Source: JAILLW01 sp045640905
Lineage (GTDB): Bacteria; Bacillota; Clostridia; Lachnospirales; Lachnospiraceae
Reading direction: 5' to 3'
Length of the DNA: 16,534 nt
Assembly: GCA_045640905.1 (NCBI GenBank)
Contig: JAZUFW010000101.1
Span: forward strand, 1 to 16,534
The translations under genes and the position numbers were made by a program. Shown in pieces: positions 6,043 to 13,108 of the stretch (position 1 is its first letter; each line of letters begins with the position of its first letter). The notes under the pieces are model-generated. The model saw only the letters and a program-made list of their open reading frames with translations, had not been told where the DNA came from and did not search any database.

Positions 6043-6660
6043 ATGATCGACAGTATTATATTTGACGTAGACGGAACCTTGTGGGACTCTACGGGAGTAG
6101 TTGAGAAGGCTTGGAATCAGGCCCTTTCTGACAAAGGATTTTCACAGCGCGTCACAAAGGATGATTTAAAAGGGCTGTTCGGCCTGCCTATGGACGATAT
6201 TATAGAAAGAATACTTCCGGATGTTCCGCTTGAAAAACGACTTGAGTTCAAGCCTTTCTGTTTTTCTTATGAACATGATTATCTCGAAAAGGAAGCGGGC
6301 GCGCTTTACGATGGTTTCGAAGAGACTCTTGAATACCTTTCGAAGAAGTATCCGCTTTTTATAGTGAGCAACTGTCAGGGCGGATATATAGAATTATTCT
6401 TCAGGAAAACGGGCTTCGAAAAATACTTTAAAGGACATTTGTGTCCCGGCGATACGAATCTTCTAAAAGCTGACAATATTTTGAAAATAAAGGCTGACTA
6501 CGGATTGGTAAACCCTGTATATGTAGGCGATACCCACATGGATGAAGAGGCTTGCCGAAAGGCAGGGGTCCGATTTGCGTTTGCTTCCTACGGATTCGGA
6601 CATTGTGTTAATCCGGATTATGTCATTAATTCACCTTCTGAGCTGACGACGTTGTTTTAA
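6043..6660 (+). CDS. HAD-superfamily hydrolase, phosphoglycolate-phosphatase-like
   Basis: 205 residues, typical of the Gph/beta-phosphoglucomutase-like HAD group. Motif I is IIFDVDGTLWDS at the N-terminus (nucleophile and acid Asp 8 and 10), motif II is the Ser of IVSNCQ, motif III the Lys of NLLKADNI, and motif IV is VGDTHMDEEA. The alpha-helical cap lies between motifs I and II. It probably removes phosphate from a small metabolite in the cytoplasm; the substrate cannot be read. The open frame continues upstream to 5923 through repeat DNA, but AAAGGAG at 6031-6037 and the position of motif I fix the start at 6043. Bases 5903-5990, between fic and the repeat, hold nothing I recognise. Confidence 0.9.
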   Translation: MIDSIIFDVDGTLWDSTGVVEKAWNQALSDKGFSQRVTKDDLKGLFGLPMDDIIERILPDVPLEKRLEFKPFCFSYEHDYLEKEAGALYDGFEETLEYLSKKYPLFIVSNCQGGYIELFFRKTGFEKYFKGHLCPGDTNLLKADNILKIKADYGLVNPVYVGDTHMDEEACRKAGVRFAFASYGFGHCVNPDYVINSPSELTTLF

Positions 6661-6676
6661 TTTGGCAAGAATTGAG

Positions 6677-6706
6677 TTGAATGTCTGACGGCTGTGATAT
6701 TATAAT
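6677..6706 (+). promoter_or_regulatory. Promoter of the DUF4867 gene
   Basis: TTGAAT (6677-6682), an 18-base spacer and a consensus TATAAT (6701-6706) lie 45 bp before the start codon. Confidence 0.65.
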
Positions 6707-6751
6707 AATTTTCATAACGAATAAACATTTTGTTTTGGGAGGTAAAAACAA

Positions 6752-7387
6752 ATGAAGATTTACAGTGTATTGGATAAGGAGTTTGCTCCTTACGGAAAAG
6801 TACTTACAGGTTATGACACAACAGAATTGCTTGAGGCACTTGATAAGAAAACACCTCTTCCCGAGGGCGTTGAATATGTTATGAGCTGCGCTGATCTTGA
6901 ATATACCAAGGCCATGGGTCAGCTTCAGAACAATGCATACGGCGGAATGCCTATTCAGCTCGGATACTGCAACGGACATAATACGAAGCTTAACTGCCTC
7001 GAGTATCACCGCGACAGCGAATTGAATATCGGCTCGACCGACTTTATTCTTTTACTTGCCAAAGCTGATGATATAGTTGACGGAAAACTTGATACTTCAA
7101 AGGTTATGGCTTTCAAGGCTACAAAGGGACAGGTTGTTGAAGTATATGAAACTTCACTTCACTATGCTCCCTGCAGTGCATCAAAGGGTGCAGGCTTCAA
7201 AGTAGTTATCGTTCTTCCCAAGGGAACAAACGGTGCTGTACCTGCTCTTACTCCTGTTAATGAAGAAGATAAGTGGTTAACAGCTTGCAATAAATGGCTT
7301 CTTGCACATGCCGAAGCTTCTGAAGCAAAGGATGGCGCATATGTCGGATTGACAGGCGAAAACATAGATATAGCTTCATTGTTATAG
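6752..7387 (+). CDS. DUF4867 family protein, cupin-like
   Basis: 211 residues, close to the usual length of DUF4867 proteins, which I know mainly from Clostridia. The conserved block NAYGGMPIQLGYCNGHNTKLN then LEYHRDSELNI (about 62-92) includes His and Glu residues arranged like a cupin metal site (HN....LEYH...E), with another His in LHYAPC (about 137) as a possible further ligand. VVIVLPKGTN follows. These point to a small beta-barrel, possibly a metal-dependent sugar isomerase or epimerase-like protein, but no activity is established to my knowledge. No signal peptide or membrane segment, so cytoplasmic. GGGAGG at 6737-6742 sets the start. It has its own promoter and appears monocistronic. 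Confidence 0.8.
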   Translation: MKIYSVLDKEFAPYGKVLTGYDTTELLEALDKKTPLPEGVEYVMSCADLEYTKAMGQLQNNAYGGMPIQLGYCNGHNTKLNCLEYHRDSELNIGSTDFILLLAKADDIVDGKLDTSKVMAFKATKGQVVEVYETSLHYAPCSASKGAGFKVVIVLPKGTNGAVPALTPVNEEDKWLTACNKWLLAHAEASEAKDGAYVGLTGENIDIASLL

Positions 7388-7403
7388 TTTGGATTAAAAG
7401 GAG

Positions 7404-7433
7404 CCCCGGAGGCAGTCTGATATGCTTCCGGGG
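7404..7433 (+). terminator. GC-rich hairpin: terminator or ribosome-binding-site-masking structure
   Basis: CCCCGGAGGCA (7404-7414) pairs with TGCTTCCGGGG (7423-7433), one G-T pair, around GTCTGATA. The tail TTATTGTA is not a strong T-run. The 5' arm contains GGAGG, correctly spaced from ATG 7422, which lies in the loop and 3' arm, so the same hairpin would hide the start of the next gene. Confidence 0.65.
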
Positions 7434-8138
7434 TTATTGTATATAATGAGCGAACGAGTAAAAAAGATTATTAAAATAGCGGCCGTTATCGCATTTGTTA
7501 TTGTGGTTTCGTTCTTGGGTTATTTGTCCTTCCAGTTTGCTATGAATAAGGAAGAGTTCAAATTCTGGATGGACAATCACTTTATCCTGGGGAAACTGGT
7601 ATATGTGATAATGGTTATACTGCAAATAATGGTAGCTGTGATTCCCGGAGGCCCGATAGAAGTGGCCGGCGGGTATGCTTTCGGTGCCGTCTTGGGAGTT
7701 ATCCTGTTTATGATAGGTTCCGGTATCGGCAGTATTTTGGTTTTTTTGCTGGTTCGAAAACTCGGACAGGGTTTTGTGGAAGTCTTTTTCAAAAAACATG
7801 AGATAAAAAGATTCAAATTTCTGCAAAATGATAAGAAGCGAGATGCTTTTTTTCTGATTCTGTTTATTATTCCCGGTGCACCCAAAGATTTGCTCAGCTA
7901 CGTGGCGGGGCTGACACCGATGAAGTTGTCGTTCTTTGCTGTTGTCTGCACCATCGGAAGACTGCCGGCTGTTGTCGGATCGGCTATTTCGGGAGCCGCG
8001 CTTGATGGCGAAAACTATATCGCCGCTGCTTTGGCGTTCGGAGTTACGTTGCTGATTTCGGGAATAGGAATCTTTATATATTACAAGATTATGAATAACA
8101 GAGAAAAGAAAGAAAATAAAAACGAAGTGCAACCTTAG
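7422..8138 (+). CDS. TVP38/TMEM64 (VTT/DedA-like) membrane protein
   Basis: 238 residues. A first hydrophobic segment lies at about 18-38 (IIKIAAVIAFVIVVSFLGYL), followed by a second near 57-75 and the family core VIPGGPIEVAGGYAFGAVLG (about 73-93), then further segments near 95-110, 143-160, 165-190 and 200-222, and a charged cytoplasmic tail. FIIPGAPKDLLSYVAGLTPM is the second re-entrant family motif. VTT-domain proteins act in membrane lipid scrambling or undecaprenyl-phosphate recycling; the role of this branch is not settled. Two starts are possible: ATG 7422 with GGAGG at 7408-7412, and ATG 7446 (MSERVKK), which avoids the hairpin but lacks a good ribosome binding site. It is convergent with, and overlaps by four bases, the acyltransferase gene. 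Confidence 0.88.
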   Translation: MLPGLLYIMSERVKKIIKIAAVIAFVIVVSFLGYLSFQFAMNKEEFKFWMDNHFILGKLVYVIMVILQIMVAVIPGGPIEVAGGYAFGAVLGVILFMIGSGIGSILVFLLVRKLGQGFVEVFFKKHEIKRFKFLQNDKKRDAFFLILFIIPGAPKDLLSYVAGLTPMKLSFFAVVCTIGRLPAVVGSAISGAALDGENYIAAALAFGVTLLISGIGIFIYYKIMNNREKKENKNEVQP

Positions 8139-8163
8139 GCGGTCAGCACTTCGTTTATTTTTT
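8120..8163. terminator. Bidirectional terminator spanning two convergent gene ends
   Basis: AACGAAGTGC (8120-8129) pairs perfectly with GCACTTCGTT (8145-8154). TATTTTTTT follows on the + strand, and the - strand tail reads TTTTATTTTC. Both stop codons (+ TAG 8136-8138, - TAA at 8137-8135) lie in the 15-base loop, so each arm codes the last residues of one protein. Confidence 0.85.
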
Positions 8164-8854
8164 TAACTATTTTGTCGTGAACCATATCGGATATTTCGGA
8201 AGAACGCATTTCCTTATATTCTTCGTAGTTTATCGGCTCAAGGAAATGAACCTGAGTACGAACACGTTTCAGTGAGTTGAATCCGTACGGCTTGTATGAG
8301 TCAATCAATGCAACGGGTACGATGGGGCATTTGGCTTTGATGGCCGCTTTGAATGCACCAGGCATAAATGCTTCAACATCATTGTTAGTCTTTTCGTCAT
8401 ATCCGCCTTCGGGAAAGAGAATATATCGACGACCGTTTTTTACCTCTTCGGCCACTTCGTTAATGATTTCAACCTGACCGCGCAAATCTGCTTTATCAAG
8501 GCGTTTTCCCCGAACTACCGAAACGAATTCGTTTAATACAAAAGTCTTGGACCGGTTCTTATCTATGACGATGGAACATGGAGAGGAATGACCGAGCATA
8601 ATTCCTACGGCATCGTATCGACCTTGATGGTTCGGGTACATGATGTAACCACCCTCGGCAGGAAGGTTGTCCTGACCGTAAAAATCAGTATCTATAAAGG
8701 ACCTTTTCTGAATTACGTTACAGGCATATAGAGCGTGTTCGTATCTTTGGGTATCTGTATATGCATCGGGGTTCTTATCCATGATATGAGCCTTCGATAC
8801 AAAATATAAAATTGGTATAATCGAAACTATTATTACAAAATAAAAACGAAGCAT
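8135..8854 (-). CDS. plsC: PlsC-like 1-acylglycerol-3-phosphate acyltransferase
   Basis: 239 residues from ATG 8854. An N-terminal membrane anchor (LRFYFVIIVSIIPILYFVS) is followed by the acyltransferase domain: NHQGRYD carries the HxxxxD catalytic pair, RGKRLDKAD resembles block II, FPEGGYDEK is block III and VPVALIDSY block IV. Family members transfer an acyl chain to lysophosphatidic acid at the inner membrane face. Block III reads EGGY rather than the usual EGTR/EGGR, so the glycerol-phosphate-contacting arginine is absent, and the acceptor could differ. The frame extends upstream to 8902, but GGAAGG at about 8863-8868 on the - strand supports 8854. It converges on the VTT gene; the two share a terminator. 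Confidence 0.85.
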   Translation of the reverse strand: MLRFYFVIIVSIIPILYFVSKAHIMDKNPDAYTDTQRYEHALYACNVIQKRSFIDTDFYGQDNLPAEGGYIMYPNHQGRYDAVGIMLGHSSPCSIVIDKNRSKTFVLNEFVSVVRGKRLDKADLRGQVEIINEVAEEVKNGRRYILFPEGGYDEKTNNDVEAFMPGAFKAAIKAKCPIVPVALIDSYKPYGFNSLKRVRTQVHFLEPINYEEYKEMRSSEISDMVHDKIVKKINEVLTA

Positions 8855-8916
8855 GACAATTTCCTTCCAACAAAATATAGCATATTTGAGTTGTATCGGC
8901 AAATATTAAATACACA

Positions 8917-8950
8917 TTGACTGCGCTTTTGAGCGAATAGATGATATACT
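8917..8950 (+). promoter_or_regulatory. Candidate promoter region of the sirtuin gene
   Basis: TTGACT (8917-8922) and TATACT (8945-8950) resemble -35 and -10 boxes, but the 22-base gap is too long. TGATAT (8942-8947) gives 19. A promoter must lie here because the upstream gene is divergent, but the exact boxes are uncertain. Confidence 0.4.
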
Positions 8951-8976
8951 GAATTTGTGAATTGAAGGAGGTGCAT

Positions 8977-9693
8977 ATGAACAAAATTGAAACACTGAAA
9001 CAATGGATAGATGAAAGCAGCAATGTTGTTTTCTTCGGAGGCGCGGGCGTATCCACCGAAAGCGGAATTCCCGATTTTAGATCTGTGGACGGTTTATATA
9101 ATCAAAAATATGATTACCCTCCCGAAACAATTCTGTCTCATACGTTTTACAGGAGATATCCGGAAGAGTTTTATCGCTTTTATAAAGATAAGATGTTATG
9201 CCTTGACGCACTTCCGAATGCGGCACATAAAAAGCTTGCCGAGTGGGAAGAAATGGGCAAGTTGAAAGCTGTTATTACGCAAAACATTGACGGCCTGCAC
9301 CAGAAAGCAGGTTCCAAGAAAGTGTTGGAACTGCATGGCAGCGTCCTGAGAAATTATTGTGAGGACTGCGGAGCACTTTTTGATGCGGAGTATATGTTAC
9401 ATTCCGAAGGAGTTCCCAAATGTGATAAATGCGGCGGACCGATTAAACCGGATGTTGTTTTGTACGAAGAAGGACTGGATGACAAAACGGTGACGGAAGC
9501 CATTTCGTGCATAGCGAATGCCGATGTTTTGATTATAGGCGGTACTTCACTGGTGGTGTATCCGGCTGCGGGCTTAATCGATTATTACAGAGGAAACAAA
9601 TTGGTTTTGGTGAATAAATCTGCAACTTCCAGAGATAATATTGCGGATTTGGTTATCAACGAACCGATCGGGGAAGTATTTTCACAATTATAA
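8977..9693 (+). CDS. cobB: Sir2 family NAD-dependent protein deacylase
   Basis: 238 residues. The Rossmann NAD motif GAGVSTESGIPDFRS (22-36), TQNIDGLHQKAG (101-112), catalytic His120 in ELHGS, a zinc site C128-x2-C131 and C149-x2-C152, GGTSLVVYPA (188-197) and LVNKSATSRD (211-220) cover the whole sirtuin fold in order. It removes acyl groups from protein lysines using NAD+, giving nicotinamide and O-acyl-ADP-ribose, and often controls acetyl-CoA-linked enzymes in bacteria. AAGGAGG at 8965-8971 fixes ATG 8977; a longer frame from TTG 8962 would include that site and is rejected. The residues TFYRRYPEEFYRFYK (56-70) include the Tyr and Arg typical of class III desuccinylase-type binding only loosely, so the preferred acyl group is not claimed. 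Confidence 0.95.
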   Translation: MNKIETLKQWIDESSNVVFFGGAGVSTESGIPDFRSVDGLYNQKYDYPPETILSHTFYRRYPEEFYRFYKDKMLCLDALPNAAHKKLAEWEEMGKLKAVITQNIDGLHQKAGSKKVLELHGSVLRNYCEDCGALFDAEYMLHSEGVPKCDKCGGPIKPDVVLYEEGLDDKTVTEAISCIANADVLIIGGTSLVVYPAAGLIDYYRGNKLVLVNKSATSRDNIADLVINEPIGEVFSQL

Positions 9694-9721
9694 AAGTCTT
9701 TTTGTAAATATAAAAAAGTGC

Positions 9722-9750
9722 TTGAAAACCGCGGAAATATTTGATATTAT
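9722..9750 (+). promoter_or_regulatory. Promoter of the rpsF-ssb-rpsR operon
   Basis: TTGAAA (9722-9727), a 17-base spacer and TATTAT (9745-9750) lead to a leader RNA of about 105 bases before rpsF. Confidence 0.75.
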
Positions 9751-9753
9751 AAG

Positions 9754-9803
9754 TTTCCGTGGTGCCATAGGCGCATTATGCCTTGGCAAGTCCCTATGTG
9801 GAC
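9754..9803 (+). ncRNA. Structured rpsF leader, candidate S6:S18-binding motif
   Basis: CATAGG (9766-9771) pairs with CCTATG (9793-9798), enclosing an inner GC-rich hairpin (for example GCA/TGC at 9773-9775/9779-9781). CCG at 9757-9759 lies just before the stem. Known Firmicute rpsF leaders carry a conserved stem with a CCG element bound by the S6:S18 dimer, giving feedback control. Position and operon fit; the exact fold was not computed, so assignment to that motif is tentative. Confidence 0.45.
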
Positions 9804-9805
9804 AT

Positions 9806-9828
9806 GAGTAAGAATCCTTGCTCTTTTT
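9806..9828 (+). terminator. Leader terminator (attenuator candidate) before rpsF
   Basis: GAGTAAG (9806-9812) pairs with CTTGCTC (9817-9823), one G-T pair, loop AATC, followed by five T. It lies between the structured leader and the rpsF ribosome binding site and could stop transcription early when S6:S18 is in excess. The stem is short, so strength is uncertain. Confidence 0.55.
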
Positions 9829-9861
9829 ATAAGGGCCAGAGACCAAAAGGAGGTAACAAGC

Positions 9862-10152
9862 ATGAACAAATACGAATTATGTGTTGTTGTTAATGCGAAA
9901 CTCGAAGACGAGGAGAGAACAGCCGTAGTTGATAAGTGCAAGCAGTACATCGAAAGATTCGGCGGCACAATCACTAACGTTGATGACTGGGGCAAGAAGA
10001 GACTTGCATATGAAATCCAGCATCAGAAGGAAGGCTTCTACTACTTCATCCAGTTCGATGCAGAGTCTACAGCTCCTGCAGAGATTGAAAACAGAGTTCG
10101 TATTATGGACAACGTAATTAGATTTTTATGCGTTAGAGCAGACGAGGCATAA
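9862..10152 (+). CDS. rpsF: 30S ribosomal protein S6
   Basis: 96 residues, normal length for S6. The sequence MNKYELCVVVNAKLEDEER, the WGKKRLAYEIQ segment and IRFLCVRADEA match S6 throughout. S6 binds S18 as a dimer on the platform of the 30S subunit. AGGAGGT at 9848-9854 sets the start. It is the first gene of rpsF-ssb-rpsR, a conserved order that pairs S6 and S18 around the single-strand DNA-binding protein. Control probably acts through the leader. Confidence 0.98.
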   Translation: MNKYELCVVVNAKLEDEERTAVVDKCKQYIERFGGTITNVDDWGKKRLAYEIQHQKEGFYYFIQFDAESTAPAEIENRVRIMDNVIRFLCVRADEA

Positions 10153-10187
10153 GTGTCTAATATTTATGCCGGAAAGTAGAGGCTTAA

Positions 10188-10640
10188 ATGAATAAAGTTA
10201 TATTAATGGGTCGTTTGACCAGAGATCCTGAAGTTAGATATTCGCAAGGGGATAACCCGTTGGCAATTGCCAGATATACCATAGCCGTTGACCGTAGATA
10301 TTCACGTAACAGTGGACAGGATGATGCAACAGCTGATTTCATCAACTGTGTTGCTTTCGGCCGTAACGGAGAATTTGCGGAGAAATACCTTAAGAAGGGT
10401 ACAAAGATTTGCCTTGAAGGCAGAATCCAGACCGGTTCGTATACAAACAAGGACGGACAGAAGGTATATACTACGGAAGTTGTTGCCGAGAACCAGGAAT
10501 TTGCAGAGAGCAAAGGCGCTCAAGGCTCAGGCAATGTCGGATTTTCTTCAGGAAATGATGCAGCACCTTTTTCACAGGGTGCAGGTGATGGCTTCATGAA
10601 TATTCCCGACGGAATTGAAGAGGAATTACCTTTTAACTAA
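10188..10640 (+). CDS. ssb: Single-stranded DNA-binding protein
   Basis: 150 residues. An OB-fold occupies about 1-105 (MNKVILMGRLTRDPEVRY..., ADFINCVAFGRNGEFAEKYLKKG, LEGRIQTGSYTNKDG), followed by a Gly/Ser-rich flexible linker and the acidic partner-binding tip IEEELPFN. The tip carries one residue beyond the usual terminal Phe. It coats single-stranded DNA during replication, repair and recombination and recruits partners by its tip. It follows rpsF by 35 bp and has only a modest ribosome binding site (AGAGG at about 10178-10182), so its yield may depend on the operon transcript. Confidence 0.97.
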   Translation: MNKVILMGRLTRDPEVRYSQGDNPLAIARYTIAVDRRYSRNSGQDDATADFINCVAFGRNGEFAEKYLKKGTKICLEGRIQTGSYTNKDGQKVYTTEVVAENQEFAESKGAQGSGNVGFSSGNDAAPFSQGAGDGFMNIPDGIEEELPFN

Positions 10641-10667
10641 TCGAATTTTAGATAGGAGGAAACCGTA

Positions 10668-10931
10668 ATGGCATTTAATAAAGGTGAAAAGTCCGATTCT
10701 CCCATGAAGAAGAGAACCGGAATTCGCAGAAGAAAGAAAGTTTGCGTATTCTGTGGAAAGGATAACGTTATCGATTACAAGGATACAGCAAAGTTAAAGA
10801 GATACGTATCTGAAAGAGGAAAGATTCTTCCCCGCAGAGTTACAGGTACATGCGCAAAGCACCAGAGAGCACTTACATCTGCAGTTAAAAGAGCTCGTCA
10901 CGTAGCTTTGATGCCTTATATCGCTGAATAA
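10668..10931 (+). CDS. rpsR: 30S ribosomal protein S18, zinc-binding type
   Basis: 87 residues. The core KDTAKLKRYVSERGKILPRR and the tail KRARHVALMPY are diagnostic of S18. Cys26-x2-Cys29 and Cys62-x2-His65 form a zinc-ribbon-like set, so this is the C+ form rather than the zinc-free paralogue some Firmicutes keep for zinc shortage. It binds S6 on the 30S platform. AGGAGG just upstream sets the start. It is the last gene before a strong terminator. Confidence 0.98.
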   Translation: MAFNKGEKSDSPMKKRTGIRRRKKVCVFCGKDNVIDYKDTAKLKRYVSERGKILPRRVTGTCAKHQRALTSAVKRARHVALMPYIAE

Positions 10932-10944
10932 AGAGTTTTCTTTT

Positions 10945-10975
10945 AGGGTCACCCGATGGGGTGACCCTTTGTTTT
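10945..10975 (+). terminator. Rho-independent terminator after rpsR
   Basis: AGGGTCACCC (10945-10954) pairs perfectly with GGGTGACCCT (10959-10968), loop GATG, followed by TTGTTTT. Confidence 0.95.
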
Positions 10976-11001
10976 ACATTGAAATAAATAAATGATATAA
11001 T
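10973..11001 (+). promoter_or_regulatory. Promoter of gdpP-rplI-dnaB
   Basis: TTTACA (10973-10978), a 17-base spacer and TATAAT (10996-11001). It begins within the T-run of the previous terminator, so the second unit is separately transcribed. Confidence 0.75.
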
Positions 11002-11037
11002 ATCTTCCGTATCGCCTATTGGCCAAAGAGGGTATTT

Positions 11038-13098
11038 ATGGGACGCAAAAAAAACAACGTTAAGATAAAAGGTAAACTGAAAAATTATCTGCTGACATCG
11101 ATATACTTAGGTATTCTGCTGGCAACGGTTGATGTTCTTTTGTACTTTTTCAGTATTCCTTCAGGACTGATACTGAGTGCATTTATAATCTTCTATTTTG
11201 TTATAGTGATTATTATGCTCCACTATAACAGAGCTGCCATGGTTCATGAACTGGTCAGCTTTGCCACGCATTACGGACAGATTCAAAAAGTTCTTTTGAA
11301 AGAACTGGAAATTCCGTATGCAGTATTGGATGATGAAGGCCATGTATTGTGGATGAATGAGTGGTTCATGCGAATAGTCAATAAGGATGAACGATACAAA
11401 AAATCCATTACTTCGGTTTTCCCGTCCATTACCAGAGAAAAACTTCCGAATGCCGAAGATTTTGTCGAAACGGAATTGGACTATGAAGAAAGCAGTTATC
11501 TGGTTAAAATGCGTAAACTGCCGATGACTGAGATGATAAATAACAGCTCATTTCTTGAAGCGGATAATTATCAAGGATATCTGGTAGCGTTCTATCTGTT
11601 TGACAATACGGCTGTAAAGTTGGCATTGAAGGAGATAGATGATCAGTCCTTGGCCGTAGGTATGATTTACATCGATAACTATGATGAAGCCCTTGAGTCT
11701 GTTGAAGAAGTCAGAAGATCTCTTTTGGTTGCGCTTATCGACCGAAAGGTTAATAAATATGTTTCTGCCATAGACGGCATATGTAAAAAACTTGAGAAAG
11801 ATAAATTCCTGATTGTTTTAAGAAAGAGAGCACTTGAAACATTAAAGGAAGCCAAGTTTGATTTGCTTGATGATGTAAAGACGGTAAATATCGGAAATGA
11901 AATGCCGTTGACAATCAGTATCGGTGTAGGACTTGACGGTTTGTCGTATGCGCAGAATTATGAATTTGCACGTAATGCCATAGATTTGGCTTTAGGCCGT
12001 GGCGGAGACCAGGCCGTTGTAAAGACCCCCGAAAATGTTACGTATTTCGGAGGAAAATCTCAGCAGGTTGAGAAAAATACGAAGGTTAAAGCCAGAGTTA
12101 AGGCTCAGGCTTTGCAGGAAATCATTTCTGCGAGAGAACAGGTACTGATAATGGGCCACAGACTTCCTGACGTGGACAGCTTCGGCGCTGCCGTAGGTAT
12201 CTATCGAATAGCAAAGAGCCTGGAGCGTAACGCCCATATCATTTTGAATGAAGTAAGTACATCGGTTAAACCGATGGTTGATCTATTCAAAGACAATCCG
12301 GATTATCCGGAAGACATGATTATCAATAATTCCGAAGCCGTTGAAAGAGCGGATTCGAATACGGTATTGGTTATTGTCGATGTAAATAGGCCGAGTATTA
12401 CCGAATGTCCCGAATTATTGAAAACATGTAAGTCAATAGTCGTTTTGGATCACCACAGAGCGGGTGTTGAAGTTGTTGAAAACGCTACTTTGTCTTATGT
12501 TGAAGCGTATGCATCTTCGGCTTGCGAGATGGTTTCGGAAATATTGCAGTATATCGGTGAAGGCGTGAAACTGACCGGAGACGAAGCCGACTGTATGTAT
12601 TCCGGAATAATGATAGACACCAACAATTTCATGACGAAGACGGGTGTTCGTACTTTTGAAGCTGCGGCATTCTTAAGAAGAAACGGAGCCGATGTTACCA
12701 GAGTTCGCAAACTGTTCCGTGAAGATGCGATTGAATATAAAGCAAAAGCCGATGCCGTATCGCAGGCAGAGATCTATAAGAATGCATTTGCCATTTCAAC
12801 CTGTACCAGCGAAGATATTGCTTCACCTACTATCATTGGTGCGCAGGCCGCCAACGAATTACTGAATATCAAGGGAATCAAAGCCAGCTTCATATTGACG
12901 GAGTATCAGAACCTGGTTTACATTTCGGCCAGATCGATAGACGAAGTCAATGTTCAGATTATCATGGAAAAGATGGGTGGCGGCGGACACTTAAGTACAG
13001 CCGGATGTCAGCTTGAAGGCACTTCGATTGAAGAAGGAATAGGAATGCTTAAAAAGACTCTTGATGAGATGATAGAGTCGGGAGATTTAAAGATATAG
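11038..13098 (+). CDS. gdpP: Cyclic-di-AMP phosphodiesterase GdpP (DHH-DHHA1)
   Basis: 686 residues, typical of GdpP/YybT. Two membrane helices at about 17-37 and 43-63 are followed by a degenerate PAS region (about 80-195), a degenerate GGDEF domain (about 200-330, no GGDEF motif; SIGVGLDG retained), and the DHH domain: GHRLPDVDSFG (His374, Asp378, Asp380), VIVDVN (Asp448), DHH (471-473) and MIDTNNF (Asp527). DHHA1 ends with GGGGHLSTAG (647-656). All metal ligands needed to cleave c-di-AMP to pApA are present. The protein sits in the inner membrane with the catalytic part in the cytoplasm. AAGAGGG at 11026-11032 sets the start. It is followed by rplI after 10 bp, the usual Firmicute arrangement. 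Confidence 0.97.
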   Translation: MGRKKNNVKIKGKLKNYLLTSIYLGILLATVDVLLYFFSIPSGLILSAFIIFYFVIVIIMLHYNRAAMVHELVSFATHYGQIQKVLLKELEIPYAVLDDEGHVLWMNEWFMRIVNKDERYKKSITSVFPSITREKLPNAEDFVETELDYEESSYLVKMRKLPMTEMINNSSFLEADNYQGYLVAFYLFDNTAVKLALKEIDDQSLAVGMIYIDNYDEALESVEEVRRSLLVALIDRKVNKYVSAIDGICKKLEKDKFLIVLRKRALETLKEAKFDLLDDVKTVNIGNEMPLTISIGVGLDGLSYAQNYEFARNAIDLALGRGGDQAVVKTPENVTYFGGKSQQVEKNTKVKARVKAQALQEIISAREQVLIMGHRLPDVDSFGAAVGIYRIAKSLERNAHIILNEVSTSVKPMVDLFKDNPDYPEDMIINNSEAVERADSNTVLVIVDVNRPSITECPELLKTCKSIVVLDHHRAGVEVVENATLSYVEAYASSACEMVSEILQYIGEGVKLTGDEADCMYSGIMIDTNNFMTKTGVRTFEAAAFLRRNGADVTRVRKLFREDAIEYKAKADAVSQAEIYKNAFAISTCTSEDIASPTIIGAQAANELLNIKGIKASFILTEYQNLVYISARSIDEVNVQIIMEKMGGGGHLSTAGCQLEGTSIEEGIGMLKKTLDEMIESGDLKI

Positions 13099-13108
13099 AG
13101 GAAGAAAT

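Noticed and set aside
7434..8132. Long - strand open frame opposite the VTT gene
   Set aside because: It is a shadow of the membrane-protein gene; its product is low-complexity (Gln/Ser/Asn-rich) without family resemblance or ribosome binding site.
8855..8902. 16-residue upstream extension of the PlsC-like protein
   Set aside because: GGAAGG is spaced for the internal ATG at 8854, and the membrane anchor begins there.
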